This document shows, piece by piece, positions 1 to 8,408 of a stretch of DNA of 64,000 nucleotides. The notes beneath the pieces were generated by a model. It worked only from the letters and a program-made list of their open reading frames with translations, was not told where the DNA came from and ran no database searches. Every line of letters begins with the position of its first letter. The first letter of the stretch is position 1. A program made the position numbers and the translations under genes. The DNA is from Aldehydirespirator sp965203635 (GTDB taxonomy: Bacteria > Actinomycetota > Acidimicrobiia > Acidimicrobiales > Aldehydirespiratoraceae), in contig OZ241903.1 of assembly GCA_965203635.1 (NCBI GenBank), positions 744,001 to 808,000 of the forward strand, read 5' to 3'.

Positions 1-478
1 CACGGTGTGTGGTTCGTCGGTGTGCCGCCCGCAGTTGCATGAACAGGTGGTCGGGGGCGCCGGGGCTGCTGGCAGGGTCCCCACCATGGTTGAGCAGCCC
101 CAGCAGACCCCCGACAGGGCTCGGGCCTTCCCCGGGAATATGAGCTACCCCGCGGCCCGCAGCCCGTCGGCTGAGATGGTGGCGGGGGGCCTGTGCGCCC
201 AAGTCAGCCAAGGCTGCACAGAGCCCCCCGCTTCGGTGCTCGACCGTGTCACCTCGGGGGTGAGCCCAACAGGTACGAGTTGTCGGTCAACGGTTCGAGC
301 ACCCTCCTTCGCGCCAGTCGTTGCAATCCTCGTCATCGACGCCCACGGCGACTAGCGCTCACCTCAACAGCAGATGATGCTAGATCTCAGCTATCAAATG
401 CAAGTGATCCACAGAATTGTTGTGTGGATCAGCATATGGTCAGATGTTCTGCCGGGCCGGGTCGCCCGCGGGTTGGCG
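1..478. other. Left-edge region with no recognised gene
   Basis: Nothing I can name lies here. A minus-strand frame is open from about 330 to the left edge and could be part of a gene continuing outside the window, but it matches no family I recognise and has no clear start. From about 361 the sequence becomes AT-richer and holds a small inverted repeat (406-413 with 423-430, loop 9). This repeat lies about 50 bases beyond the stop of the minus-strand kinase gene and could act as its terminator, although no T-run follows. Confidence 0.4.
406..430 (-). terminator. Possible terminator hairpin after the kinase-regulator gene
   Basis: Arms GATCCACA and TGTGGATC pair perfectly around a 9-base loop, 49 bases past the stop codon of the minus-strand gene ending at 479. 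No U-tract follows, so this is a weak call based on position and symmetry alone. Confidence 0.3.
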
Positions 479-2872
479 CTATGTCTGTCCGGTGGGCATC
501 CGGTAGCCGACGCGGGGCTCGGTGAAGATGTAGTCGGGGTTCTCAGCAGAGTCGTCGAGTTTGCGGCGGAGCCGTTTGACGACGTCGCGCACCAGCCAGG
601 GCTCGCCGACTCTTTGGGGTCCCCACACCCGGTGCAGCAGCGCGTTGTGGGTCAGCACCCGCGGGGCGTGCGCGGCCAGTTCATACAGCACGGCGTACTC
701 GGTGGCGGTCAGCTCCACCGGCTCGCCGGCCACCGCGGCGCGGCGCCGGGCGTAGTCGATACTCAACTCGCCGGCCTGGTAGGGCGCCGACGGCTCGTCC
801 TCGAAGGACTCCAGCCGCCGGCGCAGAGCCGCCCTGATCCTCGCGGCCAGCTCGGTGGGCGAGAAGGGCTTCACCAGGTAGTCGGCCGCGCCCATGTCGA
901 AGGCCCTGGCGACGGTCTCGTCATGTCCGTACGCCGACAAGAACACCACCGGTATGTCCGCGGTCTTGTGGATGTCGCTCATCACGTCGATGCCGTCGCG
1001 GTCCGGCAGCACCAGATCCAGCAGCACCAGATGCGGCTTCTCCTCGGCCATGATGCGGCCGATGTCGGCGGGGTCGCCGGTGACGACGGGCGCGTACCCC
1101 GCCCTGATGAGGGTGTCGCGGATGTACCTGAGCGCCTGGGGGTCGTCGTCTACGGCCAGGACCCGCACCTGGCGCTCAGACGGCGGCCGCGGCCCGCCGG
1201 GGCCCGCCGCCGGCGCGGCCGGCGCGGGCTCTGCGGCCGGCATCGTGAACGTGAACCGCGCCCCCAGCCCCGGCCCGTCGCTGTCGGCCCAGATGCGGCC
1301 TCCGTGGGCCTCCACGATGCCCTTGCAGATGGCGAGGCCCAGACCCGACCCCTCCACACCCGTTGCGGCGGCGCCCGATGCGTGGCCGGTGCCGTGGCCC
1401 CGCGAGAACCGGCGGAACAACTCCGGCATCAGCTCCGCCGGTATGCCCCGGCCCTCGTCGGTGACCGAGACCGCCACATGGGGGCCGTCCTTGGCTGCGG
1501 CCACCATGATCGGCGACCCCTCAGGTGAGCTTGCGGCCGCGTTGAACAGAAGGTTGCCCAGCACCTGCGCGATGCGGCGACGGTCCGCCATCACCAGCGG
1601 CAGGTCCTGCGCCGCCTCCACGCTGAGGGGGTTGGTGGCGCCTCCGGCGATGAACCGGTTCCTGGCGTCGTGCACCGGCAGGTTCACATCGACGGGCTCG
1701 GGCGCCACCGGCAGGGTGCCGGTGTTGATGCGGGCGACATCGAGCAGGTCGCCGATGAGGTGCCGCATCTGGTCGGACTGGTCGCGGATGATGCACAAGA
1801 ACTGCGTCATCTCCGCGGGGTCGAGCCCGCCGCCGGTCTCCAGCAGCGTGGCCACCGACCCCTTGACCGCCGCCAGGGGGGTGCGCAGCTCGTGGCTCAC
1901 GATGGCCAGGAACTCGGCCCGCAGCCGCTCCTGTTCCTCCAGCGGCGCCATGTCCTGCAACGTGACCACGAACGACACCAGCGCGTCCTGTTCGCTGGAG
2001 CGGATCGCGGTGGCGTTGAGCAGGGCGTTGACGCTGCGCCCGTCGGGAGCCCGCAGCACGATCTCCTCGGCGCGGACCGCATCACCGGCGCCGAGCGCCT
2101 CCGTGAGCGGCAACTCCTGTAGGGACACCTCCCGGCCGTCGGAGCGCACGCAGGTCACCACCTCGAGCAGGTCCTGGGGCGTCTGGTCGTCGTCGCGCAG
2201 GCCCTCCACGATGCGCAGCGCCTCGCGGTTGAACGACACCGGCGCCCCGGTCGCGGCGTCGATGACGACCACGCCCACCGGCGAGGTGTTCACCAGCGTC
2301 TCCAGCTCGGTGCGGGCCCGCTGCTCGTCGCGGTGGCGGCGGGCATTCGCGATGACCAGCGCCGCCTGGGAGGCGAACATCACCAGCGTCTCCTCGTCGG
2401 CGCGGGTGAACTCCTCTGCGCCGTCCTTGTCGCCCACGAAGACGTGGCCCACCCGATCGCCCCGGTAGAACATCGGCGCCGCCAGGAAACTGAACACCTC
2501 CACCGGCAGCGGGATGCTGAACTCGGTGAAACCCAGCGAATGTACGTGTGCCACCAGATCGGGGACCCTCAACGGCTCGGAGATCCCGGTCAACGACTCG
2601 AAGATCTCATAGGGGTCCGGGGTGAGCCACAGCTGCTCGGCCTCCGCTGCGGTCAGCCCCGACGTCAAGAAGTCCTGGACCTGACCCCCGTCGTCGAGGA
2701 GGGTCATCCCCCCGTAGCGGGCGGCTGTGAGGTGGCGCGCCGAGTCGAGCACCCCCTGCAGCACCGTGTCGAAGTCCAGGCTCTCGTTGATGCGCAGGCT
2801 GGCCTCGCTCAGCCGCGTCAACCGCTCCTGTAGCGCCTCGAAGTCCCGGTCCCGCTGGTCTGGCTGGTTCAT
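479..2872 (-). CDS. Hybrid sensor histidine kinase with receiver and OmpR-type DNA-binding domain
   Basis: About 797 residues with a whole two-component pathway in one chain. In order: a GAF-like sensor (about 15-170), a PAS-like segment (190-300), a HisKA domain with the H-box SHELRTP (His near 325), a HATPase domain with N-box NLLFNAA and the GSGLGLAI glycine loop, a receiver domain (about 575-690; LAVDDDPQ acidic pocket, phospho-Asp in LLDLVLPDRDG, Lys in YLVKPF) and a C-terminal winged helix (about 700-797, ending in GYRMPTG) of the OmpR/KdpE kind. No membrane segment is visible, so it is probably cytoplasmic. The ATG at 2872 is preceded by AGGAGA at good spacing; an in-frame start 23 codons upstream lacks such a site. 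It is divergent from the osmolyte transporter at 3272, a candidate target. The ligand is unknown. Confidence 0.9.
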   Translation of the reverse strand: MNQPDQRDRDFEALQERLTRLSEASLRINESLDFDTVLQGVLDSARHLTAARYGGMTLLDDGGQVQDFLTSGLTAAEAEQLWLTPDPYEIFESLTGISEPLRVPDLVAHVHSLGFTEFSIPLPVEVFSFLAAPMFYRGDRVGHVFVGDKDGAEEFTRADEETLVMFASQAALVIANARRHRDEQRARTELETLVNTSPVGVVVIDAATGAPVSFNREALRIVEGLRDDDQTPQDLLEVVTCVRSDGREVSLQELPLTEALGAGDAVRAEEIVLRAPDGRSVNALLNATAIRSSEQDALVSFVVTLQDMAPLEEQERLRAEFLAIVSHELRTPLAAVKGSVATLLETGGGLDPAEMTQFLCIIRDQSDQMRHLIGDLLDVARINTGTLPVAPEPVDVNLPVHDARNRFIAGGATNPLSVEAAQDLPLVMADRRRIAQVLGNLLFNAAASSPEGSPIMVAAAKDGPHVAVSVTDEGRGIPAELMPELFRRFSRGHGTGHASGAAATGVEGSGLGLAICKGIVEAHGGRIWADSDGPGLGARFTFTMPAAEPAPAAPAAGPGGPRPPSERQVRVLAVDDDPQALRYIRDTLIRAGYAPVVTGDPADIGRIMAEEKPHLVLLDLVLPDRDGIDVMSDIHKTADIPVVFLSAYGHDETVARAFDMGAADYLVKPFSPTELAARIRAALRRRLESFEDEPSAPYQAGELSIDYARRRAAVAGEPVELTATEYAVLYELAAHAPRVLTHNALLHRVWGPQRVGEPWLVRDVVKRLRRKLDDSAENPDYIFTEPRVGYRMPTGQT

Positions 2873-2925
2873 AGCATCTCCTGACTCGACGGTGGCCGGG
2901 CCACCGTGTGGGTTCCGCCATCTCG

Positions 2926-2945
2926 AATCATAGATAATCATAGAT
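2926..2945. promoter_or_regulatory. Tandem 10-base direct repeat, possible winged-helix regulator site
   Basis: AATCATAGAT occurs twice head to tail, followed by a related CATATAGATCAT segment. It lies 54 bases upstream of the kinase-regulator start, in an AT-rich island of an otherwise G+C-rich spacer. OmpR/PhoB-type regulators typically bind direct repeats spaced 10-11 bases apart, so autoregulation by the adjacent gene, or control of the divergent transporter, is a reasonable inference. Nothing else supports it. Confidence 0.4.
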
Positions 2946-3075
2946 CAGCTCATATAGATCATCCCCCCCACTTCATTCAAGCCGTCTCTGTTCTGCAGAA
3001 ACTCCAACCTCTGTCTGGCCCAAGGGCGAGGCAGTCACCGCTCGAACACCACCACAGCACCACCAGCAACAGCAC

Positions 3076-3120
3076 CGTCGGAACCCGCGGCGTCCGAACC
3101 CGCGGCATCCGAACCCGCGG
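3076..3120. repeat. Three 15-base tandem repeats in the divergent intergenic region
   Basis: The unit CRTCCGAACCCGCGG is repeated about three times between the kinase-regulator and the BCCT gene. The rest of the 400-base spacer (2873-3271) holds no convincing gene, only divergent promoters presumed from the layout. Confidence 0.55.
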
Positions 3121-3271
3121 CATCGGATCCGTGCCCAGCTAGTCCCGAGGTCTGCATATGATCCTTCTGCGCACATACAGGGATCGTGTTATTGTCGTCG
3201 GCTGCCTGGCTCGCTGTGAGTGTGCCATATGTGCCCAGGCCTCAAGGTAAGCGATCAGTAGGGGGACCGTT

Positions 3272-5095
3272 ATGGACACCGATGACACTGGGGCGGGGGT
3301 GGATCCGCGGATCCATCGCAGCGTTGATGACACCGATGTCGATCTGACTGAGGCGACCCTCGCCCTGCATGACTGGGAGGAGGAGGAGGAGCGCCGCCGC
3401 GAGGAGGCGATCGCCAATCGCAAGTCGTTCGAGGGTCTGCAGATCGATCCCGACATCGACTTCTACCCCGAGGTCTCTGACCGGGAGCCCGGGGACCGCA
3501 ACATCGTGCGGGCGGGGTTCGACATCCACCCGCAGGTGACGTTCTGGGCGTCGGGGTTTTTGGTGGTGTTCATCTTGTTGTCGATTTTTGTCGACGCCAC
3601 CCAGGACGTGTTCAGCGAGATCCTCGATTTCATCAACGGGTCGTTGGGCTGGTTCTACATTTTGGACTTCAACATCTTTTTGTTCGTGGCGCTGTACTTC
3701 GCGTTCAGCCGTTACGGGAAGATCAAGCTGGGAGGTCCCTTCGCCTTGCCGGAGTTCTCCACGGTCTCCTGGTACGCGATGCTTTTGTCGGCGGGGTTGG
3801 GCATCGGGTTGATGTTCTGGGGGGTCGCCGAGCCGATCTTCCACTTCACGTCCCCGCCGCCGCTTTTCGATGTGGATCCCGGCACCGCGGATGCCGGCAA
3901 GGCCGCACTGGCCACCACCTACCTCCATTGGGGGGTTCACGGTTGGGCCCTGTATGGGCTGACGGCGCTGGCTTTGGGGTTCTTTGCCTACAACCGGGGG
4001 CTGCCGTTGACGTTCCGGTCGATCTTCTACCCGATCCTGGGGCCGAGGATCTATGGCACTTGGGGCCATGTCATCGACATCCTGACCGTCATCGCGACGC
4101 TGTTCGGGCTGGCCACGTCTTTGGGCTTCGGTGCGCAGCAGGGGGCCGCGGGCCTCAACAAGCTCTTCGGGCTGCCCAACAACCTCGCGTTCCAGATCGT
4201 TCTGATCCTGGCCATCACCGGGCTGGCGACCATCTCGGTGGTCGCCGGTCTCGATGCGGGGGTCAAGCGGCTCAGCGAGTTGAACATCTGGCTGGCGGGC
4301 GCGTTTTTGATCTTCGTGCTTCTGGTGGGCCCGACGCTGTTCATCCTGTCGCTGTACACCCAGAGCTTGGGCTACTACGTGCAGGTTCTGCCGGAGTTCG
4401 CGTTCTGGAACGCTGCCTTCTCCGAGACCCAGTGGCAGGCATGGTGGACGATCTTCTACTGGGGATGGTGGATCTCGTGGTCGCCGTTCGTGGGAATGTT
4501 CATCGCCAGGATCTCCAAGGGCCGCTCGGTGCGCGAGCTGCTCATCGGGGTGATCTTCCTGCCGTCGATCCTGTGCTTTTTGTGGATGTCGGTGTTCGGC
4601 GGGTCGGCCATCAACCTGCAGATGACCGGCGAGCGCGACGTGGCCACCGCGGTCAACGAAGACGTTGCCACCGCCCTGTTCGACATGCTCGAGGCGTTCC
4701 CTCTCACCGGGATCGTCTCGTTCATAGGCGTGCTGCTGTTGGTGTCGTTCTTCGTGACCTCGTCTGACTCGGGGTCGCTGGTGGTCGACCACCTCACATC
4801 GGGCGGCAAGCTCGACTCGCCCAAACCCCAGAGGGTCTTCTGGGCCGTGATGGAGGGCGTGGTCGCGATCGCGCTTTTGATCGGCGGCGGGCTCAGCGCC
4901 CTGCAGACCGCGGCGGTCTCGATCGGGCTGCCGTTCTCGGTGATCTTGTTGATCATGTGCTGGAGCATGAAGAAGGCCTTCTCCGAGGAGCTCGACCTGC
5001 TCGAGAGCCACTACGACGAACAGATCTTCCGCGCCCAACACAGCGGCCTCATCGCACAAGTGAAAGACCGGCTCACAGAAGGACCGAAACAGTGA
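3272..5095 (+). CDS. BCCT-family betaine/carnitine/choline transporter
   Basis: A 607-residue secondary carrier for quaternary ammonium osmolytes in the inner membrane. A hydrophilic acidic N-terminus of about 85 residues precedes roughly 12 membrane segments. The tryptophan-rich family motif is present near residues 390-406 (YWGWWISWSPFVG), followed by the conserved ARISKGRSVRE loop. The C-terminal tail is short and charged (about 45 residues), shorter than the osmosensing tail of BetP. The start ATG follows AGGGGGA. Only 31 bases separate it from the downstream betaine-binding protein, so the two are probably co-transcribed, which is unusual for a BCCT carrier. The substrate cannot be assigned from sequence alone; glycine betaine, choline or carnitine are the usual choices. 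Confidence 0.93.
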   Translation: MDTDDTGAGVDPRIHRSVDDTDVDLTEATLALHDWEEEEERRREEAIANRKSFEGLQIDPDIDFYPEVSDREPGDRNIVRAGFDIHPQVTFWASGFLVVFILLSIFVDATQDVFSEILDFINGSLGWFYILDFNIFLFVALYFAFSRYGKIKLGGPFALPEFSTVSWYAMLLSAGLGIGLMFWGVAEPIFHFTSPPPLFDVDPGTADAGKAALATTYLHWGVHGWALYGLTALALGFFAYNRGLPLTFRSIFYPILGPRIYGTWGHVIDILTVIATLFGLATSLGFGAQQGAAGLNKLFGLPNNLAFQIVLILAITGLATISVVAGLDAGVKRLSELNIWLAGAFLIFVLLVGPTLFILSLYTQSLGYYVQVLPEFAFWNAAFSETQWQAWWTIFYWGWWISWSPFVGMFIARISKGRSVRELLIGVIFLPSILCFLWMSVFGGSAINLQMTGERDVATAVNEDVATALFDMLEAFPLTGIVSFIGVLLLVSFFVTSSDSGSLVVDHLTSGGKLDSPKPQRVFWAVMEGVVAIALLIGGGLSALQTAAVSIGLPFSVILLIMCWSMKKAFSEELDLLESHYDEQIFRAQHSGLIAQVKDRLTEGPKQ

Positions 5096-5126
5096 CGGGC
5101 CCGCACCAGACGGGAGGAGGCTCGAT

Positions 5127-6143
5127 ATGAGAAACCAAAGACGCAACGCCATCGTGCTGGTCGCAGCGCTGGCCGCGCTGGTCGTCGTGGCCCTCGTGGT
5201 GATCTTCAGCGGCGACGAGGAGGACCAGACCGTCACCATGGCCCGCGCCAACTGGTCCAGCGGCTACATGCAAGCCGAAGTCTACGCCCAACTCATTGGC
5301 GAGCTCGGCTACACGGTCACCGACCCTGCCGCTCACACCCTCAGCCCCAACTCCTTCTATCCGGCGTTGGACAGCGGACAGTACGACCTGTGGGTCAACG
5401 GCTGGTTCCCCACCCACGACATCTACCTCACATCAGAGACAGCCGCCGGGCTGGAATACGACCGCAGCATCGAAGCCGTCGGCCAACAGGTCCAATCCGG
5501 TGCTCTGCAGGGGTACATGATCGACAAAGCCACCGCCGACGCCATGGGCATCACCTCGATGAGCCAGCTGGCCGACGCGTCGATCGCGGCGGTGTTCGAC
5601 ACCGACGGCGACGGCCTCGCCGACCTGATCGGCTGCAACGAGGGCTGGGGCTGCGCCACCATCATCGACAACCACATCGCCGAGCTCGGCTGGGGCGACA
5701 ACGTCGAGCAGGTGTCAGGCACCTACGGCGAACTGATGCGGGGAGTCCAAAACAGGGTGGCCGCCGGCGAACCGGTGCTGTTCTACGCCTGGACACCCAA
5801 CTGGACCTACCAGGCGCTCGCACCAGGCGTGGACGCGGTCTGGCTGGAGTCGCCCGCCCTCGAAGACGACGAGGGCACCACCGAGGTCCGCGGCCTCGCC
5901 GGCTGCGCCGGCAACCCATGTGACCTGGGATGGCCCGTCAACAGCATCCGTGCCGTGGCCAACAGCGAATTCCTCAACGACAACGCCGACATCCGGCGCC
6001 TGCTCGAACAAGTCCAGATCCCACTCGGTGACATCGCCGCCCAGAACGCCAAGGCGAACCCCAACGCCAAAGCCGACGCAGCCGCATGGATCGCCGACAA
6101 CCGAGCCCTCGTCGACATCTGGCTGGCCAACGCACGCGGCTGA
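5127..6143 (+). CDS. Membrane-anchored glycine betaine/proline betaine-binding protein (OpuAC/ProX family)
   Basis: 338 residues: a short basic N-terminus, one hydrophobic segment (about 8-28, no lipobox Cys), then an OpuAC-type periplasmic binding domain to the end. Family features include LWVNGWFPTHD, the paired Cys in GCNEGWGC and the aromatic FYAWTPNWTYQ segment; aromatic side chains form the quaternary ammonium cage in characterised members. The uncleaved-looking anchor suggests display on the outer face of the membrane. It lies directly behind the BCCT carrier with a GGAGGAGG ribosome site, and no ABC ATPase or permease is adjacent. It may therefore feed the BCCT carrier or an ABC system encoded elsewhere, for example the one at 29-32 kb. 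Confidence 0.9.
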   Translation: MRNQRRNAIVLVAALAALVVVALVVIFSGDEEDQTVTMARANWSSGYMQAEVYAQLIGELGYTVTDPAAHTLSPNSFYPALDSGQYDLWVNGWFPTHDIYLTSETAAGLEYDRSIEAVGQQVQSGALQGYMIDKATADAMGITSMSQLADASIAAVFDTDGDGLADLIGCNEGWGCATIIDNHIAELGWGDNVEQVSGTYGELMRGVQNRVAAGEPVLFYAWTPNWTYQALAPGVDAVWLESPALEDDEGTTEVRGLAGCAGNPCDLGWPVNSIRAVANSEFLNDNADIRRLLEQVQIPLGDIAAQNAKANPNAKADAAAWIADNRALVDIWLANARG

Positions 6144-6168
6144 GCCGCAATAGTCTCACCCCCGAACG

Positions 6169-6204
6169 GAGCCGGGTCGTGCCGTCAGGTGCTCGGCCCG
6201 GCTC
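6169..6204 (+). terminator. Possible terminator after the BCCT/binding-protein operon
   Basis: GAGCCGGG at 6169-6176 pairs with CCCGGCTC at 6197-6204 around a 20-base loop, 25 bases past the stop codon, with TGTT following. The loop is large and the T-tract weak. Confidence 0.35.
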
Positions 6205-6292
6205 TGTTCGCGTCCGCTCAGACACCGAGCGGCTAGGCGACCAGCAGGAGGCTGCGGTGTCTGTCGGGTCGGCCTTTTAGCATCGGCCAGCA

Positions 6293-7393
6293 ATGCCTGC
6301 TGTCATCGCCGGGACCGGAGTGGCCGTCCCGCCCAACGTCGTGACCAACGACGACCTGACCCGGATCATGGACACCACCGACGAGTGGATCCGCTCGCGC
6401 ACCGGTGTGGTCTCGCGCCGGTTCGTGGATCCCGGCACCGCGACGTCGGATCTGGCCGCGGAAGCGGCCCGGGCCGCGCTGGCGGACGCTGGTGTGACCG
6501 GTGACGAGGTGGAGGTGTTGGTGTGCGCCACCATGACCCCGGACCGCCAGAATCCGGGTATCGCCGGCGCGGTGCAGCACAAGGCCGGTCTCGGCGAAGC
6601 GGCCACCTTCGATCTGCGCCAGCAGTGCGCCGGCTTCCTGTTCGGGCTCGATCTGGCCGACATGTTGATCTCCACCGGCCGGGCCGGCACGGTGGTGGTC
6701 GTCGGCGCGGAGGTCCATGCCGGCTACCTGCCCTGGGGCGACGCCTGGCAGATCGTGCTGGGCCAAACCGGCAGGGCCCCGACTGCCGGCGAGCGGGAGC
6801 TGGCCACCCGCCACCGCACCTGGAGCGTTCTCTTCGGCGACGGCGCGGGCGCGGCGGTGCTGCGCGAGCAGCCGGCCGCGGCCGCTGCGCCACCTGCACC
6901 GGCTGTGGGGATCCTGAAGTCGGTGCTGCGCACCGACGGTGCCCATGGCGACCTGATCGAGGTGCCGGGACTCGGATCGCAGCAGCGGCCGTATGCGGAT
7001 GCGGCCCAGATCGCGGCGGGGCTGCATCACCCGGCCATGAACGGCGCCGGACTGTACCGCCTGGCCGTGGAGACCATGCCGGCCGCGGTGTGCGAGGCGC
7101 TGGAGGCGGCCGGCTGCGAGCTCGACGAGCTCGACCTGGTGGTGGCCCACCAGGCCAACGGCCGCATCCTGGACGGGGCCCGACGCCGCCTCGGCGTGGA
7201 CGCCGCGGTGATGCCGTCCAACATCGAGCACTGGGGCAACACCACCGCGGCCACGCTGCCGATCCTGTACCACGAACTGCGCCAGCAGGGCCGGGTCGCT
7301 GCGGGGTCGCTGGTGGCGTTCACCAGCTTCGGCGCTGGCGCCCACTGGGGCGCGGTCCTATACCGCGAGCCCGGCGCAACCCAGGCGGCGTGA
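6293..7393 (+). CDS. 3-oxoacyl-ACP synthase III-like ketosynthase (KASIII family)
   Basis: 366 residues with a thiolase fold. The Cys-His-Asn catalytic set is intact: Cys near 112 in RQQCAGFLFGL, His near 286 in VVAHQANGRI and Asn near 316 in GNTTAATLP. The N-terminal signature TDEWIRSRTGV is typical of FabH. It carries an insert around residues 145-205, including an Ala/Pro-rich stretch. The family condenses an acyl-CoA primer with malonyl-ACP, or makes related acyl compounds. With no other fatty acid synthase gene nearby and with a lipid-modifying DUF1295 gene next, a role in a specialised lipid rather than housekeeping FabH is likely. Downstream sequence shows rearrangement (see the DUF1295 copy). 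Confidence 0.85.
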   Translation: MPAVIAGTGVAVPPNVVTNDDLTRIMDTTDEWIRSRTGVVSRRFVDPGTATSDLAAEAARAALADAGVTGDEVEVLVCATMTPDRQNPGIAGAVQHKAGLGEAATFDLRQQCAGFLFGLDLADMLISTGRAGTVVVVGAEVHAGYLPWGDAWQIVLGQTGRAPTAGERELATRHRTWSVLFGDGAGAAVLREQPAAAAAPPAPAVGILKSVLRTDGAHGDLIEVPGLGSQQRPYADAAQIAAGLHHPAMNGAGLYRLAVETMPAAVCEALEAAGCELDELDLVVAHQANGRILDGARRRLGVDAAVMPSNIEHWGNTTAATLPILYHELRQQGRVAAGSLVAFTSFGAGAHWGAVLYREPGATQAA

Positions 7394-7424
7394 GCGCTGT
7401 GGGCCTCCTGATGTGGCTCGCGGC

Positions 7425-7464
7425 GGCAGTGTCGATCTCGGGGCGTGCCACAGAGGCGGCGTGA
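7425..7464 (+). pseudogene. Residual 3' end of an FAD oxidoreductase gene before DUF1295 copy 1
   Basis: In one frame this stretch reads VSISGRATEAA then stop, and the nucleotides match the last codons of the FAD oxidoreductase gene at 19049 (VSISGRAAEES, stop), which directly precedes DUF1295 copy 2. Copy 1 therefore carries the tail of its former upstream neighbour. The GGCGGCGTGAGCGCT string at 7387-7401, across the KASIII stop, recurs at 7456-7470, across the copy 1 start, and flanks this scrap. Confidence 0.6.
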
Positions 7465-8239
7465 GCGCTCTGGGCATCGCCGCGCTGGTGGCCGGTGTGC
7501 TGATGGCCGGCTGTTGGCTGGTGAGCCTGCCCAGGCGCGACGTGTCGATCGTCGATCCGCTGTGGCCGATGGTGTTCGTGGCCGTGGCCTGGTCGTTGTG
7601 GCTGTACAGCGACGGCAGCGACAGCGGTCGGGCATGGTTGATGCTGGTGATGGTGTCCGCGTGGGGCCTGCGATTGGGCGCTCACCTCACCGCCCGCAAG
7701 TTGGGCGCACCTGAGGATTTCCGCTACCAGGCCCTCAGGCGGCGCCTGGAGCCGTTCTGGCTGTGGAGCCTGCTGGTCGTGTTCATCCTTCAGGCCGGGC
7801 TGGCGGTGGTGGTGTCACTGCCGGTCCAGGCGGTGCTGGGCGATCCCGACCCGTCACCGCTCGGTTGGCTGGACTGGGTGGGAGCGGCGGTCTGGGCGGT
7901 GGGGCTGGCCTTCGAGTCGGTCAGCGACGAGCAGCTGCGCCGCTTCAAAGCCGACGAAGCCAACCGGGGCTCGGTCATGGACCGGGGCCTGTGGCGCTAC
8001 AGCCGCCACCCCAACTACTTCGGCGACAGCGTGGTGTGGTGGGGCATCTGGCTGGTCGCCGCAGCGGCCGGGGCGTGGTGGACCGTCGCCGGGCCGCTGC
8101 TCATGACGATCCTGCTGCTGAAGGTCTCAGGCGTGACCGTGCTGGAGCGCAGCATCAGCAGGCGCCCCCCGGCTACGCCGACTATGTGGCCCGCACCAGC
8201 GCCTTCGTACCGATGCCGCCCCGGCGCAGCGGTCCTTAG
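7461..8239 (+). pseudogene. DUF1295 (steroid-reductase-like) membrane protein, copy 1, frameshifted near its end
   Basis: It is almost identical along its length to the intact copy at 18258-19052 (minus strand): a multi-pass membrane protein with the family motif RYSRHPNYFG. A one-base loss in the C-run around 8165-8170 shifts the frame. The expected ending RRPGYADYVARTSAFVPMPP is still readable in the next frame up to a stop at 8239, whereas the shifted frame runs to 8255 with an unrelated tail. Counting the missing base the reading frame is exactly 260 codons. DUF1295 proteins often sit with FAD oxidoreductases and cyclopropane-synthase-like enzymes in lipid modification clusters. The GTG at 7461 matches the ATG of copy 2. 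It may be a dead copy or a protein with a changed C-terminus. Confidence 0.75.
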
Positions 8240-8408
8240 CATCGACGAGCCATGAGCTTTTGAACATGTCCCTTGTGGCCGAGGCTGTCACCTGCACCCA
8301 GCAGAGCCAGCGCCCGTGGTGGGGTGCACCATCTGGGCGTGGAAGCTCTGGAACCAAGACATGCACCGTGATCGTCCAACCAGCGTGAGTGCAAGGGGCC
8401 GCCATGTG

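Noticed and set aside
285..315. GGTTCGAGCACC looks like a tRNA T-loop
   Set aside because: No paired T-stem, anticodon arm or acceptor stem is present around it.
3242..5251. Long minus-strand open frame opposite the BCCT gene
   Set aside because: Its predicted peptide is low-complexity and rich in Arg/His/Gln/Glu, as expected for the shadow of a G+C-rich gene; the plus frame has a clear family.
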